From Planctomycetaceae bacterium (lineage in GTDB: Bacteria > Planctomycetota > Planctomycetia > Pirellulales > Pirellulaceae): DNA of 5,739 nt. The DNA lies in contig PADE01000106.1 of assembly GCA_002702965.1 (NCBI GenBank), forward strand, positions 1 to 5,739, given 5' to 3'. Numbering within the stretch: the stretch's first letter is position 1; the number at the start of each line of letters is the position of its first letter. A program made the position numbers and the translations under genes. Under the pieces are notes generated by a model, which worked only from the letters and a program-made list of their open reading frames with translations, was not told the DNA's origin and made no database searches. This document shows positions 1-5,739 of the stretch, one piece after another.

Positions 1-82
1 TTTGAGATCGCGGCTATCATGGGCCGCGGCGCGCTCAGTAGTAGGACCTGGCCTACCACGGCCGAGGGCAGGCTGACGGTCA

Positions 83-3000
83 TTAATCGCTGAGCGGATC
101 ACCGTCCAGCGCGAACAGTGCATCGAGTGCGTCGAGGAATTCTCTGACCGAAGCCAGTGGGCTATTGAGGGCCGCGAAGTCCATCAGGTGAATGCGATTT
201 GGGAGCATTGCGGCACTCGGTTGTGAGTGCGGTGCGGTGGTGAATCCGTGGTGATCGGAGGGTGCCTCAGTGGCGGCCGATGGTGGCCTGGCGAGGAGTT
301 GCCGTGGGGTGTTCGCCTCCTCACGCGACCACGGAAGGGGCGCCGCGCCGCGGCGTGCTTCCCCTTCACCCTGGGCGATCTGCGAGTTGATCGCGTTGAC
401 GATCTGCAGTACATCGATCGCGGAGTGGAAGCCGTCGCGGTTGACGTCGTAGCAAGGGGCCTCGACACCCTCTGCGCGTTCGGTGGGCAACAAGCGAGAG
501 CTGAAACGGTTGATCGCTGAGACCGACCGGAGCGCGTCGTTGGGGGCGACGTGTCCGTCGTCGTTGACATCGAGTGGAAACGCACCGTTGTGCCAGGGGT
601 AATCGGTTTCAAAGAACAGTTTGACCACAGCCTGCGAGCTGGCTTCGTGAGGATCGATTGCCAGGTAGGAAAACGCGACCGTCCGGTTGTCGTTTTGATT
701 GGGTGTGTATTCGAAACTGCCGTCTTCGGAGACTTCGATGCTCCCCCGCGGTGGTCCATCCTCGAGCGTTACCAGCAGCGGATCGGCGTCGATATCCTGG
801 TCGTTCTCCAGGAGGCCCAGTGGTGGAACAGTCAGCACCGAATTTTCCCGCAGCGTGAACGAATCGTCGGCGGCCGATGGTGGGTCGTTGAGGCCCTCGA
901 CACGGACCACGATCGTGGCCGTGTCGGTGTTGCCGTGACCGTCATCGACCGCGTAATCGACTTGGTCGAAAGCAACTTGTCCGAGCGGAAGTGACTCCAA
1001 GTGCGACGGTGGGATGTAATCGAAGCCGCCGTCCGCGGCCAGCGTCGCTTGGCCCCCCAGGTCGGTTTCATGTGCTCCGAGCGTGGTCAGGACCAGCAGG
1101 CCATCGCTGCCGGGATCGCGATCGTTCTCCAGGATACCGGGGGCCGGCACCTCGAGTGCCAGGCCTTGCCAGGTGCTCAGCGCATCGTCGGTCGCGCCGA
1201 ACAGGCTCGCGTGGAGCGCTTCCCAGGCAGACGTCGTCGCCTCGCCAGCGGCGACTTCCCCCAGCCTTGCGCCGAACAACAGCAGGTCGGTGTAGGTTGT
1301 CAGCCCGTCGCTATTGAAGTCGCCGGCGGGGTTGAAATCGCGCTGCTGACTCTGCAAAACGGATTCGAACAGGTCCACATCATCGACCGTGTACTGTCCA
1401 TCAAAATTGAGATCACCCAGCCCTGCGCCGATCGCGGTGTCGGCGAACAGACCGGGAAACCGCTGGATGTTCCAGGTACCGGTTGGCTCGAACGCGACGA
1501 TCGTGGCGACGCTGTTTCCATGCGGTACATCGGCAAAGCCCCTCTGAAACCGGTCGCGGTCGATCCGACCCGTAGCACCCTCTCCGGCGGCGACGCGGTC
1601 CAGGATCTCGGTCTCCGTCTCGCCCGCTGGAAGATTGAGGAACAGGTGCATGTTGTCGGCGGTCAAATCGATCGAGCGCCCCACTAGGTCGCGGTGAGTG
1701 GTGGCGGTGTCGTCCTCCGGCAGCCAGCTGTCAACGGCCGTTTGGGGTGGCAGTCGGTCGACGTAGAGCGACTGCTTAAAGCTGCTGAAGACCGCCGGAC
1801 CCCCGTCGCTGCGATGGCGAAAGGCGCGGGCTTCTAGGAAGTGCGGTCCTTCGGCCAGTTGGGTGGCGTCGATCGTCTGGAGGAACTCGCCGTCACCGCG
1901 AGGTCCGTCGAGACCCTCCGGTCCGATCAACGGGCTCGACTTGTCGGTGAACGATTCAAACCCGTAACTGACCTCTCCCGGCGTGACAAAATCGACGGCC
2001 CCACTCCCGTTGAGATCGACCCCGCCATCCAACTTCAACAGCGCGTTGTCGCCGTCGGCCGAGTGATCCCTCAGCTCGTCCGAACCGAGCAACCGCACCT
2101 CCTGCGTTTGCAGACGGACCTCGAAGGTATCGCCGTGAATGACGCTCACGTCGCTGAGCCGGGTCTGTCCGTTGGCGACATCGTTCGCCGCGGGGATCGC
2201 TCCGGCCATCACGCCATCGGCCCCGACCAGCTCCAGCCCGGCCGGTGCCTGGGGGGTTGCCAGTCCGTAGACCACGTAGCCACTACCGTGAAAGTCACCT
2301 TCGGCATTCCGGTTGCGGGGAATGCGCAATCCGACCGTCTGTTGATCGGAAACCGTCAGCACTGCGGGGATGTCATCGAGGGGGTCGATCGAAGTGTCGG
2401 ACGCGTTGCCCGTCAATTCGACCAGTAGCGTACCGGGTGCCAACTCGACCTGCACGTCGCGCTGGTCAAATCCACCGTCCCCTCGATTCGACAGCCCGAC
2501 CAATGCGGAACCAGCCCGTTCGTAGGCAAACAGCCCCTCACCGTCGATCCAGCGTTCGCGGTAATCACCGCGGCCGTGCGTGTTGCGGATGGCGACCAGG
2601 CGGGCGAGCGCCCCGCCGTAGACCCCACCCAACGCATCCCCCCTGCCCGGTTTCGGAAAATCGCGGTGTTCCCCGAATTGCCTTCCATTAAAGTAGACCA
2701 CCGCGTTGCCCGGATGCATCAGCACGTAAGCGTGGGCCACGTTGCTCAGCTCGCCGGGCCCCAGTTCGTCGTGGCTCTGTACGAACATCACGCCGGCCGA
2801 CCCGTTGTGCAGCCCGTCATCCGCTGCGTCAACCGAAGCATCGCGAATGTGTTGCCAGGCCAGCGCTGTCCCGGTGGAATCCAAGTTATCGCGCAGCGCA
2901 AAGAACAGACTGAAATCCAACACATCGCGATTGCCGCCGATCCGTCCGACGTCTTCCGGATCGATGCTCTTTTTGACGTGCGACAGCAGCGTATCGGTAT

Positions 3001-3994
3001 CGTCGGCGAAGACTTCGCTGTATGAAAAGACATGGCGTGTCGACCCGTCCAACAACGGTCGCGGGCTGGAGCGGTAGACGGCCCGGTCGAAGTAGTCCAG
3101 CACGAAGCGATCGACATGCTTGGCCGCATCGATGCGGAATCCATCGGCGCCGACCACCTGTACCGACCATTGCAGGTAACGCATCAGGTACCCCATCGCG
3201 TTTTCCGCGACCGGATCGCCGCAATCGGGGCAGCCGGTATCAAACGAGTAGACCGCGATGTCGCTCTCGTTGGTGGCCGGGTCGAATAGGAACATCGCAT
3301 CGCCATCGGCGTCGGGATAGAACCGGCGGTGATCGGCGTCGGGGATGTTGGCGAGGCGTCCGGCACCGTCGGGTGTGGTTCCAGGCGGAAGATTCAGGGG
3401 GTCGTCGGGATCGACCGGATGGCGGACCAAGGGGTGGTTCTTTTGATGGTCGATATCGACCAGACCCGACAGGCGGCCCTCCAGATCACCGCTGGCGGAC
3501 GGCGGGTGGTAATCACCGTCGCTGTCTTCGGCCAGCGTAATCGCCAGTCCCGGATACCCTCCGGATGCGACGAATCCGAGCGTCGAGCGATCTGAAAAGC
3601 CACTGTGGTTGAGGACCGCATCGAGATGCAGCGACGCGTCGACTTGGTGTACGCCCGCCGCCAGCGTTTCCAAACCCCGCGCGGTACCGTACAGCGTTGG
3701 TTGGTGTGGTGTTCCCAGATCGAAACGATCGTACACGTCGTACCCCACCGATTGGTCGCCACTGTCGGCGCGGCCTGGAGGGGGTAACCAGAGCGACCCG
3801 TAGCCCGTGGCGAACAAATCAGGAAGGCGCTGCTCGATCACCGTGTAGGGGGTCTCAAACCACTCGAGGATCGCGGGTTCTGAAACATCGGCTAGCAGCC
3901 GTCGTGGTTCGAGCGGTTCCAGCAGATGACGCCGCTGGTGGCCGCCGGGATGGCGTGGGCTGCGGCGCCGATGGCGAGCGGAACGATGTTTCAT
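83..3994 (-). CDS. Exported GH13 alpha-amylase-family protein with LEPR-XLL N-terminus, dockerins and cadherin-like domains
   Basis: Predicted extracellular glycoside hydrolase acting on alpha-glucans (starch/glycogen-like); exact substrate not readable. Residues counted from the ATG at 3994 (1303 aa). A basic stretch leads into LEPRRLL (28-34), the planctomycete LEPR-XLL signature of large exported proteins; no classical signal peptide is seen. The GH13 barrel spans about 43-490 with all hallmark regions: DAVLNH (125-130), GFRIDAAKH (285-293, nucleophile D289), SEVF (acid/base E327) and SHDE (H408, D409), so it looks catalytically competent. Then come a beta-rich domain C (about 483-582), unassigned beta-rich sequence (583-858), an internal dockerin-like pair of Ca loops (860-912), two cadherin/Ig-like domains with LENDxD motifs (934-1035, 1040-1128), a second dockerin (1137-1205) and a low-complexity tail. 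The ATG was chosen because it sits just before the basic LEPR region; an in-frame TTG at 4018 would add 8 residues. No clear Shine-Dalgarno sequence precedes it. The reading frame is intact. The family call is firm; substrate is inference. Confidence 0.95.
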   Translation of the reverse strand: MKHRSARHRRRSPRHPGGHQRRHLLEPLEPRRLLADVSEPAILEWFETPYTVIEQRLPDLFATGYGSLWLPPPGRADSGDQSVGYDVYDRFDLGTPHQPTLYGTARGLETLAAGVHQVDASLHLDAVLNHSGFSDRSTLGFVASGGYPGLAITLAEDSDGDYHPPSASGDLEGRLSGLVDIDHQKNHPLVRHPVDPDDPLNLPPGTTPDGAGRLANIPDADHRRFYPDADGDAMFLFDPATNESDIAVYSFDTGCPDCGDPVAENAMGYLMRYLQWSVQVVGADGFRIDAAKHVDRFVLDYFDRAVYRSSPRPLLDGSTRHVFSYSEVFADDTDTLLSHVKKSIDPEDVGRIGGNRDVLDFSLFFALRDNLDSTGTALAWQHIRDASVDAADDGLHNGSAGVMFVQSHDELGPGELSNVAHAYVLMHPGNAVVYFNGRQFGEHRDFPKPGRGDALGGVYGGALARLVAIRNTHGRGDYRERWIDGEGLFAYERAGSALVGLSNRGDGGFDQRDVQVELAPGTLLVELTGNASDTSIDPLDDIPAVLTVSDQQTVGLRIPRNRNAEGDFHGSGYVVYGLATPQAPAGLELVGADGVMAGAIPAANDVANGQTRLSDVSVIHGDTFEVRLQTQEVRLLGSDELRDHSADGDNALLKLDGGVDLNGSGAVDFVTPGEVSYGFESFTDKSSPLIGPEGLDGPRGDGEFLQTIDATQLAEGPHFLEARAFRHRSDGGPAVFSSFKQSLYVDRLPPQTAVDSWLPEDDTATTHRDLVGRSIDLTADNMHLFLNLPAGETETEILDRVAAGEGATGRIDRDRFQRGFADVPHGNSVATIVAFEPTGTWNIQRFPGLFADTAIGAGLGDLNFDGQYTVDDVDLFESVLQSQQRDFNPAGDFNSDGLTTYTDLLLFGARLGEVAAGEATTSAWEALHASLFGATDDALSTWQGLALEVPAPGILENDRDPGSDGLLVLTTLGAHETDLGGQATLAADGGFDYIPPSHLESLPLGQVAFDQVDYAVDDGHGNTDTATIVVRVEGLNDPPSAADDSFTLRENSVLTVPPLGLLENDQDIDADPLLVTLEDGPPRGSIEVSEDGSFEYTPNQNDNRTVAFSYLAIDPHEASSQAVVKLFFETDYPWHNGAFPLDVNDDGHVAPNDALRSVSAINRFSSRLLPTERAEGVEAPCYDVNRDGFHSAIDVLQIVNAINSQIAQGEGEARRGAAPLPWSREEANTPRQLLARPPSAATEAPSDHHGFTTAPHSQPSAAMLPNRIHLMDFAALNSPLASVREFLDALDALFALDGDPLSD
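380..586 (-). other. C-terminal dockerin type I region
   Basis: This encodes residues 1137-1205 of the amylase-family protein. The first loop is D1142, N1144, D1146, D1153 (LDVNDDG then NDAL) and the second is D1183, N1185, D1187, D1194 (YDVNRDG then IDVL). Each is followed by a helix ending in a similar AIN triplet (SVSAIN, IVNAIN). This PLDVNxDG / DVNxDG duplicated form is characteristic of planctomycete exported proteins. A spacer of about 30 residues holding one cysteine (C1181) separates the loops. Confidence 0.9.
611..1195 (-). other. Two tandem cadherin/Ig-like domains
   Basis: This encodes residues 934-1128 of the amylase-family protein. Both copies show the same plan: an opening DDxxxT/S strand (TDDALST, ADDSFTL), a LENDxD motif (GILENDRD, GLLENDQD), a central GxFxYxP strand (GGFDYIP, GSFEYTP) and a late strand of the type FxYxxxD (VDYAVDD, FSYLAID). 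This matches cadherin-like/VCBS-type repeats common in large bacterial surface and secreted proteins, where they act as Ca-stabilised spacers or adhesion modules. An NDPP linker separates the two copies. Confidence 0.85.
1259..1417 (-). other. Internal dockerin type I-like region (two Ca-binding loops)
   Basis: This encodes residues 860-912 of the amylase-family protein. Two loops follow the dockerin/EF-hand pattern DxNxDG with an Asp at position 12: D861, N863, D865, D872 and D892, N894, D896, D903, each followed by a helix rich in leucine and phenylalanine. It sits between the unassigned beta-rich region and the first cadherin-like domain, so it is internal, unlike the usual C-terminal position. 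In known dockerins such pairs bind cohesin domains; the partner in planctomycetes is generally unclear. Confidence 0.85.
2525..3868 (-). other. GH13 catalytic barrel region of the amylase-family gene
   Basis: This part of the large gene encodes about residues 43-490. An early VGYDVYDRFDLG stretch (residues 83-94), LVDID (178-182) and DGFRIDAAKH (284-293) resemble bacterial liquefying alpha-amylases of the GH13_5 type, though subfamily placement is inference. The catalytic Asp-Glu-Asp triad is D289, E327 and D409. The interval between the first conserved region (ending H130) and the second (starting G285) is about 155 residues, longer than in typical amylases. It contains acidic DxDGD stretches that could bind calcium, plus a CPDC motif at 255-258. 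Confidence 0.88.
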
Positions 3995-4055
3995 TGCGAG
4001 ACCAAAACGCGCGAACAAGCGAGTGGGTCAGGGACCAGAGGGCGGTTGGCGGTGG

Positions 4056-4841
4056 TCACGGTTCAGATGGTCCCGTCGACGTCGCAGCGGAAGGTTCCGG
4101 CTGGGGAACAAGTCGGGCTGCTTCCAGCGTTTTGGCCTGCGCAAAGTCGTCCGCTGCCTTTTTAGGAGCACCGTTCTCGCGATGGGCAATCCCGCGCAGC
4201 TGGTAGGCGCTGGCGACGTTGGGGTGCAGTCGCAGGAAATCGGACAAGTCGTTGATCGCCTGTTTGAAGTTGTTTTGCCGTTGTAGCTGAGTGGGTTGAT
4301 GGGCGCCGTCAGCATCGGCGGCGTGCAGGCAGGTCAGTGCGCGATTGTAGTACGCCAGCCCGTCGTTGCGGTTGAATTCAAGGGCTTTGGTATAGTCGCG
4401 GAAGGCGAGCGGGTACTGCTGGCTCTTGCGGTAGGCGTTGCCGCGATTGTGGTACGCCTCCGCGTCGTTCGGCGTCAGCCGGATCGCTTGGGAAAAATCC
4501 GCGATCGACAGCTTGTACTTGCCTATCCGCAGGTAGACATTTCCCCGATTAAAATAGGCCTTGGAATAACGCGCATGGAGGTGAATCGCCATGCTGAAAT
4601 CGGCAATCGCCTGTTTCGGTTGCCCCAGCGCGTCGTACTGGTAGCCACGGTTGAGATAGGCATTGACGTAATCCGGTTTCAGGCGGATCGCTGCGGAAAA
4701 TGCGGTGATCGCCTTGTGGTTCTCGTCGCCGCGCGCCAGTCGCAGACCTTGGTTGTACTCTTCACGGGCGCGTTCCAGATTCGCGTCTCCGCACCCGGCC
4801 ATCGCCAGGGCAACCAGAGCCAGACGCAGCGGACGCACCAT
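4056..4841 (-). CDS. TPR-repeat lipoprotein
   Basis: A predicted 261-residue lipid-anchored protein-interaction scaffold facing the periplasm or cell exterior; the partner is unknown. A short basic n-region (MVRPLR) and hydrophobic core lead to AMAGC, a lipobox with the lipidated cysteine at residue 17 and Met at -3, slightly off the Leu-rich consensus. Six tetratricopeptide repeats of 34 residues follow: 25-58, 59-92, 93-126, 127-160, 161-208 and 209-242. They show the AYxNRGxxY first-helix and AIxDFxxAIxLxP second-helix pattern. Repeat five is 48 residues long because about 14 residues are inserted. A Pro/Ser/Thr-rich tail (243-261) ends the protein. The ATG at 4841 was chosen because GGAG lies 9 nt upstream and it gives a compact signal peptide; an in-frame ATG at 4877 would add 12 residues but has no ribosome-binding site. 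The 61-bp gap to the amylase-family gene allows co-transcription. TPR and lipoprotein calls are firm, specific role unknown. Confidence 0.93.
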   Translation of the reverse strand: MVRPLRLALVALAMAGCGDANLERAREEYNQGLRLARGDENHKAITAFSAAIRLKPDYVNAYLNRGYQYDALGQPKQAIADFSMAIHLHARYSKAYFNRGNVYLRIGKYKLSIADFSQAIRLTPNDAEAYHNRGNAYRKSQQYPLAFRDYTKALEFNRNDGLAYYNRALTCLHAADADGAHQPTQLQRQNNFKQAINDLSDFLRLHPNVASAYQLRGIAHRENGAPKKAADDFAQAKTLEAARLVPQPEPSAATSTGPSEP

Positions 4842-4850
4842 GCGGCAAGT

Positions 4851-4854
4851 CTCC
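4851..4854 (-). promoter_or_regulatory. Shine-Dalgarno sequence of the TPR lipoprotein gene
   Basis: On the minus strand this reads GGAG, with nine bases before the ATG at 4841. It decides the start in favour of 4841 over the in-frame ATG at 4877, which has no purine-rich site in front of it. Confidence 0.65.
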
Positions 4855-4895
4855 GTGGTGGATGAGATTTTGGACATCCGAAATTGCGGCAGTTT

Positions 4896-4901
4896 ATTGT
4901 A
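4896..4901 (-). promoter_or_regulatory. Possible -10 element upstream of the TPR lipoprotein gene
   Basis: The minus strand reads TACAAT, five of six matches to the sigma-70 -10 consensus. Transcription would start near 4889, giving a leader of about 48 nt that contains the GGAG site. No good -35 hexamer is found 16-19 bp further upstream; that spacer contains a run of seven C on this strand. A start at 4889 would leave the alternative ATG at 4877 only about 12 nt into the message, again favouring 4841. This is a weak call made by eye. Confidence 0.3.
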
Positions 4902-4978
4902 CTCGGCAGGAGGGGGGGCTGCCGTCCGAAGCCGTCAGGACGTGGTGATCGGAGGACCTGCGCCTGGGACATCTCGGA

Positions 4979-5536
4979 TCAGGGCCCCGACCGTTCCTTG
5001 AAGCGACGCGTGTACTCTTTATCGTCGGCCAGGGAGCGGTTGTTTTCAGCCAGCTTCAACCGGATCTGCTGGACCGCCTGACGGATCGGCTGACTGAGCA
5101 ACTTGACGATTTGATCCGGACTGTACTGCTCTAATTCCTTGACCGTATCGACGCGCAGAAAGTCGAACACCTGACGCGCGTGATAATCCTGCTTGAACAG
5201 CAGGAACAGCTTTTCTTCGCCGGTTACTTTGGGGCGTCCCAGCGATCCCGCGGCCGCCGTCGAGCGTTTCGTTGCGCCACTTGTTTTCCGAGACTGCTTG
5301 TTGGCCGCTCGTTTGTTGGCGGATGTGGAGCGGTGGGCCGATGCCTTGCGGGCGGTCTTTTTCTTGGCGGTCTTTTTCTTGGCGGTCTTTTTCTTGGCAG
5401 TCTTTTTCTTGGCAGTCTTTTTCTTGGCAGTCTTTTTCGAGCTCGCCTTGTTCTTGCGGCCTTTTTTTCCGGCGACTGTTGTCTTAGTCGGTCGTTTCTG
5501 GGCAGTCCGTTTGCGGGTCGTCTTTTTTCGGGCCAT
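4979..5536 (-). CDS. Histone H1-like basic protein with C-terminal helical (alpha-CTD-like) domain
   Basis: A 185-residue protein, probably a nucleoid-associated DNA- or RNA-binding protein in the cytoplasm. Residues 1-92 are almost entirely Lys, Arg, Ala, Thr and Ser, like eukaryotic H1 tails and the bacterial Hc1/AlgP-type proteins, with five perfect TAKKK repeats at 36-60. After a short Ala/Gly linker comes an ordinary globular domain (about 101-185), predicted helical. Its core, FLRVDTVKELEQYSP followed by a helix ending in LAENNRSL, resembles the helix-hairpin-helix fold of the RNA polymerase alpha-subunit C-terminal domain, although the usual Gly of the hairpin is replaced by Pro (SQPIRQ, 148-153). 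That similarity is inference by eye. The ATG at 5536 (MARKK) was chosen over a GTG at 5560, which would add eight non-basic residues and lie almost at the predicted transcription start. Only a weak GGTG precedes the ATG. The gene lies 137 bp above the lipoprotein gene and shows no functional link to it. Confidence 0.88.
   Translation of the reverse strand: MARKKTTRKRTAQKRPTKTTVAGKKGRKNKASSKKTAKKKTAKKKTAKKKTAKKKTAKKKTARKASAHRSTSANKRAANKQSRKTSGATKRSTAAAGSLGRPKVTGEEKLFLLFKQDYHARQVFDFLRVDTVKELEQYSPDQIVKLLSQPIRQAVQQIRLKLAENNRSLADDKEYTRRFKERSGP
5351..5440. repeat. 15-bp tandem repeat, six units, inside the H1-like gene
   Basis: Six head-to-tail units of the form GGCRGTCTTTTTCTT on the plus strand, coding KKKTA on the minus strand. 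Units at 5351-5395 read GGCGG and units at 5396-5440 read GGCAG, a synonymous ACC/ACT threonine difference; the sixth unit ends in CGA rather than CTT. The unit is a multiple of three, so gain or loss of copies keeps the frame and only changes tail length. Confidence 0.95.
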
Positions 5537-5571
5537 GGCAGGTGTCACCGCTTGAAGCACCGATGACCTGC

Positions 5572-5599
5572 GTTACACGCGGCTGGCCCGATCGGTCAA
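5572..5599 (-). promoter_or_regulatory. Candidate sigma-70-type promoter for the H1-like gene
   Basis: On the minus strand, TTGACC (5594-5599, five of six matches to -35) is followed after 16 bp by TGTAAC (5572-5577, four of six matches to -10). Transcription would begin near 5565 and give a leader of about 28 nt before the ATG at 5536. The position relative to the gene is right, but matches are by eye and the -10 is imperfect. Confidence 0.45.
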
Positions 5600-5600
5600 G

Positions 5601-5621
5601 ATACCCTCCACGGGAGGTTAT
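5601..5621. promoter_or_regulatory. Imperfect dyad (possible operator or small hairpin)
   Basis: The sequence forms ATA-c-CCTCC-acg-GGAGG-t-TAT: a perfect five-base stem around a three-base centre, extended by three A/T pairs after one mismatch. It lies immediately upstream of the candidate -35 of the H1-like gene and overlaps a second -10-like TATAAC (minus strand, 5617-5622). It could be a regulator-binding site; no matching regulator is in the window. Confidence 0.3.
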
Positions 5622-5704
5622 ACCCGATGGGATCGATGGCTGCGCGTACGAGTCTGCGGTCCGACGCATTGCTCAAATCGACGCGTACTGCTAGTCTGGC
5701 TCGC

Positions 5705-5737
5705 GCTGACCGACGGACACCCGGCCCGACGGTCAGC
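5705..5737. other. Strong GC-rich inverted repeat at the window edge
   Basis: GCTGACCG (5705-5712) is the exact reverse complement of CGGTCAGC (5730-5737). The stem continues after one A/A mismatch with CGG (5714-5716) pairing CCG (5726-5728), leaving a nine-base loop (5717-5725). No T-run follows on the minus strand side; the plus-strand side is cut off by the window end. It may be a terminator of the neighbouring gene beyond 5739 or another structured element. Confidence 0.5.
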
Positions 5738-5739
5738 CG

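Noticed and set aside
1..82. Possible terminator downstream of the amylase-family gene
   Set aside because: Only a four-base GGCC/GGCC pairing around GTGGTA is present, without a following T-run, too weak to call.
1001..2428. Long plus-strand open frames (up to 228 residues) opposite the amylase-family gene
   Set aside because: The minus-strand frame has clear GH13, dockerin and cadherin-like motifs through the whole length. The plus-strand products have no recognisable motifs and are expected in high-GC DNA.
4296..4865. Plus-strand open frame of 189 residues opposite the lipoprotein gene
   Set aside because: It mirrors the TPR repeats (repeating IGxRxxRLxxR-like pieces) and has no independent support.
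4937..4981. Possible terminator after the H1-like gene
   Set aside because: The TGATC/GATCA pairing at the stop codon is only five bases and GATC is itself palindromic; no T-run follows.
5351..5440. Possible CRISPR-like array
   Set aside because: The 15-bp units are directly adjacent with no spacers and encode an amino-acid repeat.
5180..5566. Plus-strand open frame with repeated hydrophobic GGLFLGGLFLG-type residues, looking like a membrane protein
   Set aside because: It is exactly opposite the KKKTA repeat of the H1-like gene; AAG/AAA lysine codons read backwards give Leu/Phe. The minus-strand product has a sensible domain layout and promoter, so this is a shadow.
5538..5571. GCAGGT/ACCTGC inverted repeat flanking the leader of the H1-like gene
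   Set aside because: Six bases with a 22-base separation that does not pair further; it would also extend beyond the predicted transcript start, so a leader hairpin is unlikely.
5484..5669. Minus-strand 61-residue open frame above the H1-like gene
   Set aside because: It overlaps the H1-like coding start in another frame, has no ribosome-binding site or motif, and crosses the candidate promoter.

Overview
The window is high-GC bacterial chromosomal DNA, most likely from a planctomycete (Pirellulales-like, for example the Rhodopirellula group). The strongest clue is the largest gene. It opens with a basic stretch leading into a LEPRRLL motif and carries type I dockerin repeats and cadherin/Ig-like repeats, a combination typical of the giant exported proteins of Planctomycetota. 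A small Lys/Ala-rich histone-H1-like protein fits the same group. The assignment rests on protein style only; there is no rRNA or other marker gene here.

Three genes, all on the minus strand, account for nearly everything; in order of transcription they run from high to low coordinates. (1) 4979-5536 encodes a 185-residue DNA-binding-type protein with a very basic KKKTA-repeat N-terminal half and a compact helical C-terminal domain. (2) 4056-4841 encodes a TPR-repeat lipoprotein with a clear Shine-Dalgarno sequence. (3) 83-3994 encodes a 1303-residue exported GH13 alpha-amylase-family enzyme with two dockerin regions and two cadherin-like domains. The gaps are 137 bp (gene 1 to 2) and 61 bp (gene 2 to 3). 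The lipoprotein and amylase genes could therefore share a transcript, while the histone-like gene probably has its own promoter (a TTGACC-16-TGTAAC candidate lies just upstream).

No functional pathway clearly ties the three together. The lipoprotein and amylase both act outside the cytoplasm and could plausibly cooperate in scaffolding or glucan use, but the basic protein looks like an unrelated nucleoid protein. The 203 bp above the histone-like gene (5537-5739) hold a possible promoter, a short dyad and a strong GC-rich hairpin at the window edge. The 82 bp below the amylase gene (1-82) show no gene and no convincing intrinsic terminator. I found no tRNA, rRNA, CRISPR array, transposon or phage signal, and no obviously new multi-gene system. 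The points most worth a second look are the unusual domain order of the amylase, its CPDC-bearing insertion and conserved-looking C-terminal tail, and the H1-tail fused to an alpha-CTD-like domain with a slippage-prone 15-bp repeat.
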